Below, one piece after another: positions 44,644 to 53,821 of a stretch of DNA of 64,000 bases. The DNA comes from Paracoccaceae bacterium (lineage in GTDB: Bacteria; Pseudomonadota; Alphaproteobacteria; Rhodobacterales; Rhodobacteraceae). The notes beneath the pieces were generated by a model. That model was not told the origin of the DNA, did no database searches, and saw only the letters and a program-made list of their open reading frames with translations. The stretch covers positions 150,917-214,916 of the forward strand of contig JAGXGW010000061.1 in the NCBI GenBank assembly GCA_024636555.1, given 5' to 3'. Both the position numbers and the translations under genes were made by a program. The number at the start of each line of letters is the position of its first letter. Within the stretch, counting starts at the first letter, position 1.

Positions 44644-46035
44644 ATGACCGACAAAACCTCGAACCAGATGTGGGGTGGCCGTTTCGCCGCTGGCCCTGAT
44701 GCGATCATGGAGGCGATCAACGCCTCGATCGGATACGACCAGCGGATGGCGGCGCAGGATATTGCCGGTTCGAGAGCCCATGCCGAGATGCTGGCGGCAA
44801 CGGGTATCCTGAGTGATAGCGATGCGGCGGCCATTCGGGAAGGCCTGCTCACGGTGTTGTCAGAGATCGAGACGGGGACGTTTGTCTTCTCGACCGCTCT
44901 GGAAGACATCCACATGAATGTGGAGGCGCGGTTGAAAGAGGTGATCGGAGAGCCGGCGGGGCGTCTGCACACGGCACGCTCGCGCAATGATCAGGTGGCC
45001 ACCGATTTCCGCCTCTGGGTGCGCGACCAGATGGATGCGGCCATGGCAGGGATCACAGCACTTCAGCGTGCCTTTCTGGCGCAGGCCGAGGCGGGGGCCG
45101 ATTGGGTGATGCCGGGTTTCACCCATCTGCAGACAGCGCAACCCGTGACATGGGGCCATCATATGATGGCCTATGTCGAGATGCTGGGCCGCGATCACAG
45201 CCGCTTTGCCGATGCGCGGGCCCGCATGAACGAAAGCCCGCTGGGTTCGGCCGCGCTGGCGGGCACCGGCTTTCCCATCGACCGCGACATGACGGCGGGC
45301 GCGCTGGGCTTTGACCGTCCCACGGCGAATTCGCTGGATGCCGTCAGCGACCGCGATTTCGCGCTGGAATATTTGTCCTGCGCCTCGATCTGCGCGATGC
45401 ATCTGTCGCGTTTTGCCGAGGAACTGGTGATCTGGTCTTCGGCGCAGTTCCGGTTTGTGAAAATGTCGGACAAATGGTCGACGGGGTCGTCGATCATGCC
45501 GCAAAAGCGCAACCCTGACGCCGCAGAGCTGATCCGCGCCAAGATCGGGCGGATTTTCGGGGCCAATGTTGCGCTGATGATGGTGATGAAGGGGCTGCCG
45601 CTGGCCTATTCCAAGGACATGCAGGAAGACAAGGAGCAGGTCTTTGATGCAGCCGACAACCTGATACTGGCGCTGGCGGCGATGACGGGCATGGTGGGCG
45701 ATATGACCGCCAACCGTCCTGCTTTGGCAGCGGCGGCAGGCGCGGGCTTTTCGACAGCCACCGATCTGGCTGACTGGCTGGTGCGCGCGCTTGGCCTGCC
45801 GTTCCGCGAGGCGCATCATGTAACCGGCACGCTGGTGGGCATGGCCGAGGCGCGCGGTTGCGATCTGCCGGATCTGGAGCTTGAGGATATGCAGTCGGTG
45901 CACAACGGGATCACGGCGGATGTCTTTGACGTGCTGGGCGTTGAAAACTCCGTCGCCTCGCGCATCTCTTACGGAGGCACGGCGCCCGCGCAGGTGCGCG
46001 CGCAGGTGACCCGGTGGAAGGAACGTCTGGGATGA
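44644..46035 (+). CDS. argH: Argininosuccinate lyase
   Basis: 463 residues from ATG 44644. The superfamily signature [12 protein letters not shown] (about residues 282-293), TARSRNDQV (about 111-119) and [16 protein letters not shown] are intact. It cleaves argininosuccinate to arginine and fumarate, the last step of arginine synthesis. The longer open frame upstream overlaps tlpA antisense and is ignored. The stop overlaps the next lipoprotein gene (ATGA). Confidence 0.96.
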   Translation: MTDKTSNQMWGGRFAAGPDAIMEAINASIGYDQRMAAQDIAGSRAHAEMLAATGILSDSDAAAIREGLLTVLSEIETGTFVFSTALEDIHMNVEARLKEVIGEPAGRLHTARSRNDQVATDFRLWVRDQMDAAMAGITALQRAFLAQAEAGADWVMPGFTHLQTAQPVTWGHHMMAYVEMLGRDHSRFADARARMNESPLGSAALAGTGFPIDRDMTAGALGFDRPTANSLDAVSDRDFALEYLSCASICAMHLSRFAEELVIWSSAQFRFVKMSDKWSTGSSIMPQKRNPDAAELIRAKIGRIFGANVALMMVMKGLPLAYSKDMQEDKEQVFDAADNLILALAAMTGMVGDMTANRPALAAAAGAGFSTATDLADWLVRALGLPFREAHHVTGTLVGMAEARGCDLPDLELEDMQSVHNGITADVFDVLGVENSVASRISYGGTAPAQVRAQVTRWKERLG

Positions 46036-46247
46036 TAAAGATGACAGCGACGGTTATGGCCGGAAACTGCGTTGCCAGAGCGACCACCAGAGCGGCTGTC
46101 GTAAGCATGGCGTTGCTGGCGCTGACCGCCTGCGCGCCGGTGGCGGATATGTCTGCCCCCGCACAAGGCATGCAGACAGCGCCGTCCCAACCGACTGTCA
46201 GCATCTCCGGCTCGGCACGCGTGGGCGTGACGCGCACGTTGAATTGA
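46032..46247 (+). CDS. Small lipoprotein downstream of argH
   Basis: 71 residues: basic N-terminus, hydrophobic stretch and lipobox LTAC (Cys about 35), then a short Ser/Pro/Ala-rich tail ending [15 protein letters not shown]. The ATG overlaps the argH stop by four bases. No known family. It is probably an anchored periplasmic peptide. A second small lipoprotein follows 13 bases later. Confidence 0.7.
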   Translation: MIKMTATVMAGNCVARATTRAAVVSMALLALTACAPVADMSAPAQGMQTAPSQPTVSISGSARVGVTRTLN

Positions 46248-46260
46248 GGAAAAGCAAGCG

Positions 46261-46455
46261 ATGGCTAGATCAAACGGGTTAAGGTTGCTGGTTCTGGGCT
46301 CTGTGTCTGCCGGTTTGCTGGCGGCCTGCGGAGTCGAAGGCCCGCCCCTGCGTCCGTCACTGGATGCGGGTGTCTCCGTTTCGCAGGGCGGGATTCACCC
46401 GTCGGTCGGGGTTGGCGTCCGGCAGGGGCCGGTCAGCATAAGGGTGGGTCTGTAA
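46261..46455 (+). CDS. Small lipoprotein, LAAC lipobox
   Basis: 64 residues: LAAC lipobox with Cys23 followed by GVEGPPLRPSLDAGV and a Val/Gly/Ser-rich C-terminus of alternating residues (SVSQGGIHPSVGVGVRQG). GAGGAAAAG lies about seven bases before the ATG. The TAA overlaps the DUF2834 ATG by one base. Function unknown; it is found with lysA and argH in related genomes as far as I recall. Confidence 0.72.
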   Translation: MARSNGLRLLVLGSVSAGLLAACGVEGPPLRPSLDAGVSVSQGGIHPSVGVGVRQGPVSIRVGL

Positions 46456-46769
46456 TGTCGGTGTTGCGTATGATCTATCTGGCGCTGGCCATCTGGGGCG
46501 CCATTCATCCGATGTACTGGTTCGTGACCTATATGATGGAGACGGGCACCGGCCTGTCCGGCCTGATCGACGCGTGGTATGTGAACGCCTCCACCACTGG
46601 TCTGACATGGGATCTGACCATCGCGGCGATCACTCTGACGGTCTGGATCATCGCGGAAGTTGCTGTCCGGCGCAACTGGCTGGGGCTGATCGCGATCCCC
46701 GCGACCTTCTGCATCGGGGTCAGTTGCGGCTTGCCGCTCTATCTGTTCCTGCGGACGCGGCCCGTCTGA
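46455..46769 (+). CDS. DUF2834 domain-containing membrane protein
   Basis: 104 residues with three hydrophobic helices (about residues 5-22, 52-68, 75-98). The pattern YLALAIWGAIHPMYWFV and DLTIAAITLTVW resembles DUF2834, an uncharacterised inner-membrane family. The start overlaps the previous stop (TAATG). It is the last of the argH-linked chain; lysA begins 102 bases later. Confidence 0.8.
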   Translation: MSVLRMIYLALAIWGAIHPMYWFVTYMMETGTGLSGLIDAWYVNASTTGLTWDLTIAAITLTVWIIAEVAVRRNWLGLIAIPATFCIGVSCGLPLYLFLRTRPV

Positions 46770-46778
46770 GCGGGGCTT

Positions 46779-46799
46779 GAGTATTTTCGGCAAGATGAC
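46779..46799 (+). repeat. Dispersed TATTT/AAGATGA intergenic element, copy 5
   Basis: Reads GAGTATTTTCGGC then AAGATGAC, starting 10 bases after the DUF2834 stop and in its sense. Confidence 0.5.
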
Positions 46800-46871
46800 A
46801 CAGGGGCCAGCGCGGCATTGAACGGCGCGCGCGACCTGTTATGAGGCGGTGACGCAGCAGGGGTTTTCGGT

Positions 46872-48137
46872 ATGGATCATTTTCTCTATCAGGGCGGCGC
46901 GCTTTATGCCGAGGATGTCCCGCTGGCCGAGATTGCGGCCAGTGTCGGCACGCCCTTCTACTGCTATTCCACCGCGACGCTGGAACGGCATTTCAAACTG
47001 GTCGACGAGGCACTGGCCGGGATGGACCATCTGGTCTGCTACGCCATGAAGGCGGCCAGCAATATCGCCATCCTGAAGGTGCTGGCCGATCTGGGCGCGG
47101 GCATGGATGTGGTGTCGGGCGGCGAATACCTGCGCGCGAAGGCGGCAGGCGTGTCCGGCGACCGCATCGTGTTTTCCGGCGTGGGCAAAACCGCCGCCGA
47201 GATGCGACTGGCGCTGGAGGGTGGCGTGCGCCAGTTCAACGTGGAAAGCGAGCCGGAGATGGAGGTGCTCAACCGCGTGGCGCTGGAACTGGGCACGGTG
47301 GCCCCGATCACAGTGCGGGTGAATCCGGATGTGGATGCCAAGACCCATGCCAAGATCGCGACCGGCAAGAGCGAGAACAAATTCGGCATTCCGATTGCCA
47401 AGGCCCGCGAGGTTTATGCCCATGCCGCGCGGCTTCCCGGTCTGCGGGTCGTCGGGATCGACGTGCATATCGGCAGCCAGCTGACCGATCTGGAGCCGTT
47501 CCGCCAAGCCTATCGCAAGGTCGCGGAACTGTGCGACCTGCTGCGCGCCGACGGACACGAGATCATCCGGCTGGATCTGGGCGGCGGCCTTGGCATTCCC
47601 TACGAGCGCAGCAATGCGGCACCGCCGCTGCCGCTGGACTACGGCGTGATGATTCGCGAGGAGCTGGGGCATCTGGGCTGCGAGATCGAGATCGAGCCCG
47701 GCCGTCTGATCGCCGGAAACGCAGGTGTCATGGTGACGCAGGTGCTCTATGTGAAGCAGGGCGAGGGCCGCGATTTCCTGATCGTGGACGGCGCCATGAA
47801 CGATCTGATCCGCCCCGCCATGTATGACGCGCATCACGATATCGTGCCGGTCATCGAACCAGTGCCGGGCACCGAGAACCGCGTTTATGACGTTGTGGGA
47901 CCGGTTTGCGAGACCGGTGATACCTTTGCCCGCCAGCGCGCCATGCCCCCTGTGCAGGCCGGTGATCTGATCGCCTTCCGCTCTGCGGGCGCTTACGGCG
48001 CGGTCATGGCCAGCGAATACAATACGCGGCCCCTGATTCCCGAGGTTCTCGTGCGGGGAGATCAATTCGCGGTTATCCGCCGGCGCCCGACCTTTGACGA
48101 AATGATAAATCGCGATACCATCCCCCAATGGCTCTGA
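46872..48137 (+). CDS. lysA: Diaminopimelate decarboxylase
   Basis: 421 residues. PLP lysine in VCYAMKAASN (about residue 60), the HIGSQ loop (about 200), GGGLGIPY, and the catalytic Cys motif GPVCETGD (about 344) are all present. It decarboxylates meso-diaminopimelate to lysine. The stop is 33 bases before the TIGR02302 gene, so these may be cotranscribed. Confidence 0.96.
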   Translation: MDHFLYQGGALYAEDVPLAEIAASVGTPFYCYSTATLERHFKLVDEALAGMDHLVCYAMKAASNIAILKVLADLGAGMDVVSGGEYLRAKAAGVSGDRIVFSGVGKTAAEMRLALEGGVRQFNVESEPEMEVLNRVALELGTVAPITVRVNPDVDAKTHAKIATGKSENKFGIPIAKAREVYAHAARLPGLRVVGIDVHIGSQLTDLEPFRQAYRKVAELCDLLRADGHEIIRLDLGGGLGIPYERSNAAPPLPLDYGVMIREELGHLGCEIEIEPGRLIAGNAGVMVTQVLYVKQGEGRDFLIVDGAMNDLIRPAMYDAHHDIVPVIEPVPGTENRVYDVVGPVCETGDTFARQRAMPPVQAGDLIAFRSAGAYGAVMASEYNTRPLIPEVLVRGDQFAVIRRRPTFDEMINRDTIPQWL

Positions 48138-48170
48138 TGCGATCCCCGCGTCGGGCCGCGGGATGATCGA

Positions 48171-50810
48171 ATGACGCAAACCCCCGGCCACCTTCTGAAA
48201 CGCTTGCGCGGGCCGCTGTTCCTGACCCGTGCCGGATTGCTGGCAGAACGGTTCTGGCAGGCGTTCTGGCCGCTCTGGACGGTGATTGTGCTTGTGCTGG
48301 CCGCGCTGATGCTGGGCCTGCATGACAGCCTGCCCATCGAGGCGGTCTGGACAGGCATGGTTGTGGCCGGGCTGGGGGCTTTGGCAGCGGTGGCGCGCGG
48401 TTTCATGCGGTTCCGCTGGCCGACACGGATAGAGGCCTTGGCGCGGCTGGACGCCAGCCTGCCCGGACGTCCGATTTCAGCTGTGCTCGACCAGCAGGCG
48501 ATCGGCGGCTCGGATACGGCCTCGGTGGCGGTCTGGCGCGCGCATCAGGCGCGGATGGCCGCGCAGGCTGAAAAGGCGCGGGCGGTCGCGCCCGATCTCG
48601 ACATGGCACCGCGCGATCCTTTTGCCACGCGCTATGTCGCCTTGCTCGCCTTGGCGGTGGCGATCCTGTTCGGGTCGATCCTGCGCGTGGGGTCCGTGGT
48701 CGAAATGACGCCGGGCACCACGCAGGCCGCGATGGGGGGGCCGACGTGGGAAGGCTGGATCGAACCGCCGGCCTATACCGGACAACCAACGCTCTATCTG
48801 GCCGATCAGCGCGGCGAGAGCATCGAGGTGCCACAGGGCAGCCGCATCACCCTGCGGCTTTATGGCGAGTTGGGTGCGCTGCGGGTGACGCAGGATCTCG
48901 CCGAGACGGTCGGCGCGGAGGCACCCGATCCCGCCGCACCGGCACAGGATCTGACGGTGACGCGCTCTGGCACCTTGGCGATTGACGGGCCCGGCGGGCG
49001 CGAATGGGACGTGACGATGCGCCCGGACGCGCCGCCGCGCGTGGCTTTCGGTGATCCCGCTCAAGCCAGTCTGGCCGATATGCAGACCCTCGCTCAGGCC
49101 CGTGCCGAGGGGCAGATGAGCCTGCCCTTCACCGCCAGCGACGATTACGGCGTTGTCGCAGGGCAGGCGCGCATCACTCTGGATCTGGAGACGATCCCGC
49201 GGCGTCACGGTCTGCGGCTTGACCCAGAACCGCGCGAGGCGATCATGCTTGACCTGCCGATGCCGATTTCCGGAAGCCGTACGGAATTTACCGAGACACT
49301 GATCGATAACCTGTCGCAGCATCCCTGGGCGAACCTGCCGGTGAGGGTGGAGCTTTCCGTTACGGATGCAGCGGGCCTTGAGGGCAGCAGCAGTGCTGCG
49401 CAGATGACCCTGCCCGCAAGGCGCTTTTTCGATCCATTGGCCAATGCGGTGATCGAGCAGCGCCGTGATCTGTTGTGGAACAGCGACAATGCGCGCCGCG
49501 TCTCGCAGGTGATCCGCACGATCTCGCACCGTCCCGAAGAAGGGCTGTTCCGGTCCGAGACCAGCTATCTGCGTCTGCGGGTGATCCTGCGGCGGCTGGA
49601 GGCGATGACGGAATATGGCCTTGAGCCGGAACAGCGGGACGAGATCGCGCAGGCGATGTGGGAGCTGGCGTTGCTGCTGGAGGAAGGCGATATCGACGAC
49701 GCGCTTGAGCGGTTGCAACGCGCGCAGGAGCGGCTGTCGGAGGCGATGAAAAACGGCGCCTCAAATCAGGAAATCGCCGAGCTGATGCAGGAATTGCGGG
49801 ACGCCACCGACAATTACATGAACCAGCTTGCGCAACAGGCCATGCGTGACGGCACGATGCAGGACAGTCAGGACATGGCCGAAGGCGGCATGCAGATGGG
49901 TCAGGACGATCTGCAGGCCATGATGGACCGCATTCAGGAATTGATGGAAGAGGGCCGCATGGCCGAGGCCCAGCAGGCGCTGGAGGAATTGCAGCGGCTG
50001 ATGGAGAACATGCAGATCGCACAGGGTCAGGGCGGGCAGGGGCAACCGTCGCCGGGCCAGCAGGCGATGGAAGGCTTGGCCGAGACCCTGCGCGACCAGC
50101 AGGGGCTGTCCGATCAGGCGTTCCGCGATTTTCAGGAACAGTTCAATCCCGGCGGCGATCAGGGCCAGCAGCAGGGACAGGGCCAACAGCCCGGCGAGCA
50201 GCAAGGCCAAGGCCAGCAGCAAGGGCAAGGGCAGGGCCAGCAACAAGGGCAGGGGCAGCAACAAGGTCAGGGACAGGACCGTGCCGACCGGCAGGGCGAC
50301 GGTCAGGGTGACGCGCAAGGCTCGTTGGCCGAGCGGCAGCGCGCACTGCGCAATGAGCTCGACCGTCAGAGCCGCAACCTGCCCAATGTCGGCGGAGAGG
50401 CTGGCGAGGCCGCACGCGAGGCACTGGACCGTGCAGGCCGCGCGATGGACGGCGCGGAGCAGGCGTTGCGCGGTAATGATCTGGCCGAGGCGATCGACCA
50501 GCAGGCCGAAGCAATGGATGCGCTACGCGACGGGATACGCAACATGGGCGAAGCGATGGCCGAGGCCGAGCGCGAGCAGCGTGGCGGTCAGGGTCAGGAA
50601 ACGGGACGCGCAGGTGGCGAGCGCCGCGATCCTCTGGGACGCGACAGCGGCACATCAGGCCAGACCGGCACCGACGAAAACCTGCTTCAGGGCGAGGATG
50701 TCTACCGCCGCGCCCGCGATCTTCTCGACGAGATCCGCCGCCGCTCGGGCGAGGGGGCGCGTCCGGAGGAAGAACTGGATTATCTCAAACGCCTGCTCGA
50801 ACGATTCTGA
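48171..50810 (+). CDS. TIGR02302 family (DUF4175) membrane protein
   Basis: 879 residues, the length of the alphaproteobacterial TIGR02302 family. Two transmembrane helices near the N-terminus (about 30-75), another at about 150-170, then a periplasmic-like beta region (about 200-440) and a long helical part rich in Gln, Glu and Met. Residues about 660-705 are an almost pure Gln-Gly tract. Function unknown. It lies next to lysA and close to ftsEX, a common arrangement in the order by recollection, which hints at an envelope role. Confidence 0.88.
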   Translation: MTQTPGHLLKRLRGPLFLTRAGLLAERFWQAFWPLWTVIVLVLAALMLGLHDSLPIEAVWTGMVVAGLGALAAVARGFMRFRWPTRIEALARLDASLPGRPISAVLDQQAIGGSDTASVAVWRAHQARMAAQAEKARAVAPDLDMAPRDPFATRYVALLALAVAILFGSILRVGSVVEMTPGTTQAAMGGPTWEGWIEPPAYTGQPTLYLADQRGESIEVPQGSRITLRLYGELGALRVTQDLAETVGAEAPDPAAPAQDLTVTRSGTLAIDGPGGREWDVTMRPDAPPRVAFGDPAQASLADMQTLAQARAEGQMSLPFTASDDYGVVAGQARITLDLETIPRRHGLRLDPEPREAIMLDLPMPISGSRTEFTETLIDNLSQHPWANLPVRVELSVTDAAGLEGSSSAAQMTLPARRFFDPLANAVIEQRRDLLWNSDNARRVSQVIRTISHRPEEGLFRSETSYLRLRVILRRLEAMTEYGLEPEQRDEIAQAMWELALLLEEGDIDDALERLQRAQERLSEAMKNGASNQEIAELMQELRDATDNYMNQLAQQAMRDGTMQDSQDMAEGGMQMGQDDLQAMMDRIQELMEEGRMAEAQQALEELQRLMENMQIAQGQGGQGQPSPGQQAMEGLAETLRDQQGLSDQAFRDFQEQFNPGGDQGQQQGQGQQPGEQQGQGQQQGQGQGQQQGQGQQQGQGQDRADRQGDGQGDAQGSLAERQRALRNELDRQSRNLPNVGGEAGEAAREALDRAGRAMDGAEQALRGNDLAEAIDQQAEAMDALRDGIRNMGEAMAEAEREQRGGQGQETGRAGGERRDPLGRDSGTSGQTGTDENLLQGEDVYRRARDLLDEIRRRSGEGARPEEELDYLKRLLERF
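50155..50280 (+). repeat. In-frame GGCCAR-type repeat tract encoding Gln-Gly
   Basis: A run of imperfect six-base units (GGCCAGCAGCAG-like) inside the TIGR02302 gene encodes alternating GQQQGQ. It is a likely site of length variation, and the repeats are too short and uniform to be a CRISPR. Confidence 0.75.
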
Positions 50811-50825
50811 CGTGAAACCCTCGTG

Positions 50826-52061
50826 TCAGCCGGTTGTGCCAGCAATCTCGGCCAGCCAAGCCGACAGGTTCTGCACCTGCGCGTCCAGGGCGATACGCAA
50901 CGCATCCACCGCAGCGACATAGGCCTCCATCGCCGGCGCCAGAGCCGGTATTGCCTCGACAATAGCCGGCGCAAAAACATAAAGCGCCAGCAGGAGCACC
51001 GCGATCAACAGCGTGATCGAAAACCCGCGGCCGAACCCTTTTTGCCGGACGTTCCGCGCCGTGCCGGTATCAGACCCGCCACCGGGGCTTTCATGATCAT
51101 TCGCCCGGGCAGGCCGCCTGTCAGATGTGGAGCGGAGGCTCGAATTGATCTCTTCGATGTCAGGCAACAGCGCACGCCGCGAATCCGCCACGGCGGATGC
51201 AGCCGCGGCGCTCTTTTGTGCATCCGGTACCGGATCACGCGGAGGAGGTGCATTCCGGGGTGAAACACTGCTGTGCCGGGGCTGTGCGTCACTGGCCGGA
51301 TACGGCGCTGTCTCTTGTTCCGCATACGGGCTGCCCGGTTGGCGTGTGCCGTATTCGCTGGGTTGTCGTGTTTCTTCACCGCGATGCGGCTGGGGTGGCG
51401 AGGACTGAGCGTACGAAGACGGGGCAGGCGGCGGCGTGGCAGGGCCGGTGTCAAGGCCCAGATCGGGCTGGCTTTCCAGCCCCGAGCCGCGCTCGGCTGC
51501 ACGGGCGCGTGCCTCGCGTTCGGCCTCCTCGCGCAACATATCGGCGACCGATGTGTCAAGGCTGCGGCGTGGCCTGGGAAGGTCACGGGCCGGATCTTCC
51601 TCGTAATCGTCTTCCTCAACCTCTGGTAGGCGCGACACCGGCGAGGCCGGATCTTCAGGGTCCCGTACCAGCCTGTTGGTGCTTTGCGGCGTATCGCTCA
51701 AGCCCGGGTCGGTCGGAAAGCCCTGCCATTCGTCATCGGCGTTGTCGTCATCGCCAAGGTCGTCATCCGCAAAGTTCTCCGCCGCGTCACCCGTCATGCG
51801 AGGGGCGGGCGCAGGGTCTTCATCTGCTGCGGATTCCGTCCCGAACTGGTCGTCACCGGTCTCCGTTGACGGTTCGTCATCTTCCCATTCCGGTTCGATC
51901 TCGTCAAAAACGGCCTCCTCTTCGGAGGCGTTGGCGTAAAGAGGATGGTGCTGGAACCACGTGTTGCCACAACTTGAGCATTGCACGTCACGCCCGCTTT
52001 CAGGGATAACGCTTTCGGGCACCTCGTATTGCGCCCCGCAATTTGGACAAATTAACCGCAT
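50826..52061 (-). CDS. MJ0042-type zinc-ribbon protein with C-terminal membrane helix
   Basis: 411 residues from ATG 52061. The N-terminus is a zinc ribbon with two CxxC pairs (LICPNCGAQYEVP and VQCSSCGNTW, residues 3-36), followed by a long disordered, acidic and Pro-rich middle (about 40-335) and one transmembrane helix near 342-362 (FSITLLIAVLLLALYVFAPA). It is divergent from ftsE, and related genomes keep this gene beside ftsEX as far as I recall. Function unknown; a membrane-attached sensor or adaptor is possible. Confidence 0.85.
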   Translation of the reverse strand: MRLICPNCGAQYEVPESVIPESGRDVQCSSCGNTWFQHHPLYANASEEEAVFDEIEPEWEDDEPSTETGDDQFGTESAADEDPAPAPRMTGDAAENFADDDLGDDDNADDEWQGFPTDPGLSDTPQSTNRLVRDPEDPASPVSRLPEVEEDDYEEDPARDLPRPRRSLDTSVADMLREEAEREARARAAERGSGLESQPDLGLDTGPATPPPAPSSYAQSSPPQPHRGEETRQPSEYGTRQPGSPYAEQETAPYPASDAQPRHSSVSPRNAPPPRDPVPDAQKSAAAASAVADSRRALLPDIEEINSSLRSTSDRRPARANDHESPGGGSDTGTARNVRQKGFGRGFSITLLIAVLLLALYVFAPAIVEAIPALAPAMEAYVAAVDALRIALDAQVQNLSAWLAEIAGTTG

Positions 52062-52241
52062 CTGTTCCCCTGCTGCGCCTTGTGGAAGACCTGTTACCCT
52101 GTCCAATCCTGTGCAGATCTACCATATGGTGTAAACCTCTGGCGGAAAAGTGCAAAGCTTTGGCAAGCTTGAAAGACCGTCCGGATTGCAACACTGTCCA
52201 CATTGGGGCAAGAGGGTGGCAAGGCAAAAAAGGGACCGCGC

Positions 52242-52919
52242 GTGATCGAGCTGGAACAAGTCGCCATGAGCTATGGCGGAGGGGAGTTGCTGGGCGATAT
52301 TTCCCTGACCCTGTCGCCGGGATCTTTTCATTTCCTGACCGGTCCTTCGGGCTCGGGCAAAACGACATTTCTCAAACTGTGCTACGGTGCGCTGCTGCCC
52401 ACAGCAGGCCATATCCGCCTGTTCGATACCGATTTGCGCGCGATGTCGCGCGATGACGTGGCCTTGACCCGCAGGCGGATCGGCGTTGTCCATCAGGACG
52501 TCAAGTTTCTCGATCACCTGCCCGTGGCCGACAACGTGGCGCTGCCGCTGATCGTGGCCGGGCGTGACCGCACGGAAGAGGCGCAGAACCTGACCGAATT
52601 GCTGAGCTGGGTCGGCCTGAGTAATCGCGCCGATGCCCTGCCTGCCGAGCTGTCCGGTGGCGAGCGGCAGCGCGCCGCACTGGCCCGCGCGGTGATCATG
52701 TCTCCGGAGGTGATTTTGGCGGATGAACCCACGGGCAACATCGACTGGGAGATGTCGCAACGGCTGTTGCAACTGCTGGTCGAGCTGAACCGGATGGGCA
52801 AGACGATCATGATCGCCACGCATGACATGAACCTGATCCGCGCGGCCAAAACCAAAGTGCAGGCGCGGGTTTTGCGGATCTCGCAACGCCGCCTGCAAAC
52901 AGCGGGAGCCGATCTGTGA
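52242..52919 (+). CDS. ftsE: Cell division ATP-binding protein FtsE
   Basis: 225 residues from a GTG at 52242 with AAAGGGA upstream. Walker A GPSGSGKTTFLK (about residues 33-44), signature LSGGERQRAAL and Walker B VILADEPTGNIDWE are those of FtsE rather than a transport ATPase. With FtsX it controls septal peptidoglycan hydrolases. The stop overlaps the ftsX start by four bases. Confidence 0.94.
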   Translation: MIELEQVAMSYGGGELLGDISLTLSPGSFHFLTGPSGSGKTTFLKLCYGALLPTAGHIRLFDTDLRAMSRDDVALTRRRIGVVHQDVKFLDHLPVADNVALPLIVAGRDRTEEAQNLTELLSWVGLSNRADALPAELSGGERQRAALARAVIMSPEVILADEPTGNIDWEMSQRLLQLLVELNRMGKTIMIATHDMNLIRAAKTKVQARVLRISQRRLQTAGADL

Positions 52920-53821
52920 CGCTTTTCTTCAGCCGGATCACGGCCTTTGTCGTTGGTGATGTGCAGGCGGACCGGATGGTGCCGCCCACCGGCTTTACTG
53001 CAAGGCTTACCGTATTCGCCGCCGGTACCATGGCGTTTCTCGCGGTCTTCGCGCTGGCGCTGTCGCTGGCGACGGGGCGTCTGGCGGATCGCTGGAGCGA
53101 CGAGCTGGCACGCGCCTCCACTTTACGGATTTCAGCCCCGATGGATCAGCGCGCGGCGCAGACGGCGGCGGCCTTGCGGGTGCTGGAAACCACGCCGGGT
53201 GTGGCCTCCGCTCGCCCCTTGGACGAGGCAGAGCAGCGCGCCCTGCTGGAGCCGTGGTTCGGCCCCGATCTGCCGGTCGAAACGCTGCCGATCCCGCAAC
53301 TCATCGAGGTGATCGAGGATGCCGAGGGCTATGATGCGGAAGGGTTGCGCCTGCGGCTCAGTGCCGAGGTGCCGGGAGCGGTGCTGGATGATCATACCCG
53401 CTGGCGGCGCCCGCTGGTGACGGCGGCGGACAGGTTGCGCCTGCTGGGGTGGCTGTCGATCGGGCTGATCGGGGCCACGATGGCGGCGATGATCACGCTG
53501 GCCGCACAAGCGGCGCTGGCGGCCAACGCGCAGGTCATCGCAGTGCTGCGGCTGGTGGGCGCGCGTGATGCCTATATCGCGCGGGCCTTTGTCCGGCGCT
53601 TCACCCTGCGCGCCCTGACGGGGGCGGCGATCGGAACTGTCGCAGGGATGGTTGCGGTGCTGCTGTTGCCCTCCGCACAGGTCGAGGCAGGGTTTCTGAC
53701 GGGCTTGGGCTTTCAGGGCTGGCACTGGATCTGGCCGCTTGCGATCCCGCCGCTGGGCGCATTGGTCGGCTTTGCCGCGACGCGCCAAGCGGCCCACCGC
53801 ACGCTGCGGGAGTTGTCGTGA
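52916..53821 (+). CDS. ftsX: Cell division protein FtsX
   Basis: 301 residues starting with GTG that overlaps the ftsE stop (GTGA). Four transmembrane helices (about 30-52, 175-200, 225-245, 268-290) with a periplasmic loop after the first, as in FtsX. The cytoplasmic QVIAVLRLVGARDAYIARAFVRRF region contacts FtsE. The stop overlaps the plsC ATG (TGATG). Confidence 0.93.
   Translation: MTLFFSRITAFVVGDVQADRMVPPTGFTARLTVFAAGTMAFLAVFALALSLATGRLADRWSDELARASTLRISAPMDQRAAQTAAALRVLETTPGVASARPLDEAEQRALLEPWFGPDLPVETLPIPQLIEVIEDAEGYDAEGLRLRLSAEVPGAVLDDHTRWRRPLVTAADRLRLLGWLSIGLIGATMAAMITLAAQAALAANAQVIAVLRLVGARDAYIARAFVRRFTLRALTGAAIGTVAGMVAVLLLPSAQVEAGFLTGLGFQGWHWIWPLAIPPLGALVGFAATRQAAHRTLRELS

Noticed and set aside
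50155..50280. CRISPR-like repeat array
   Set aside because: Units are six bases, without spacers, and encode an in-frame Gln-Gly tract.
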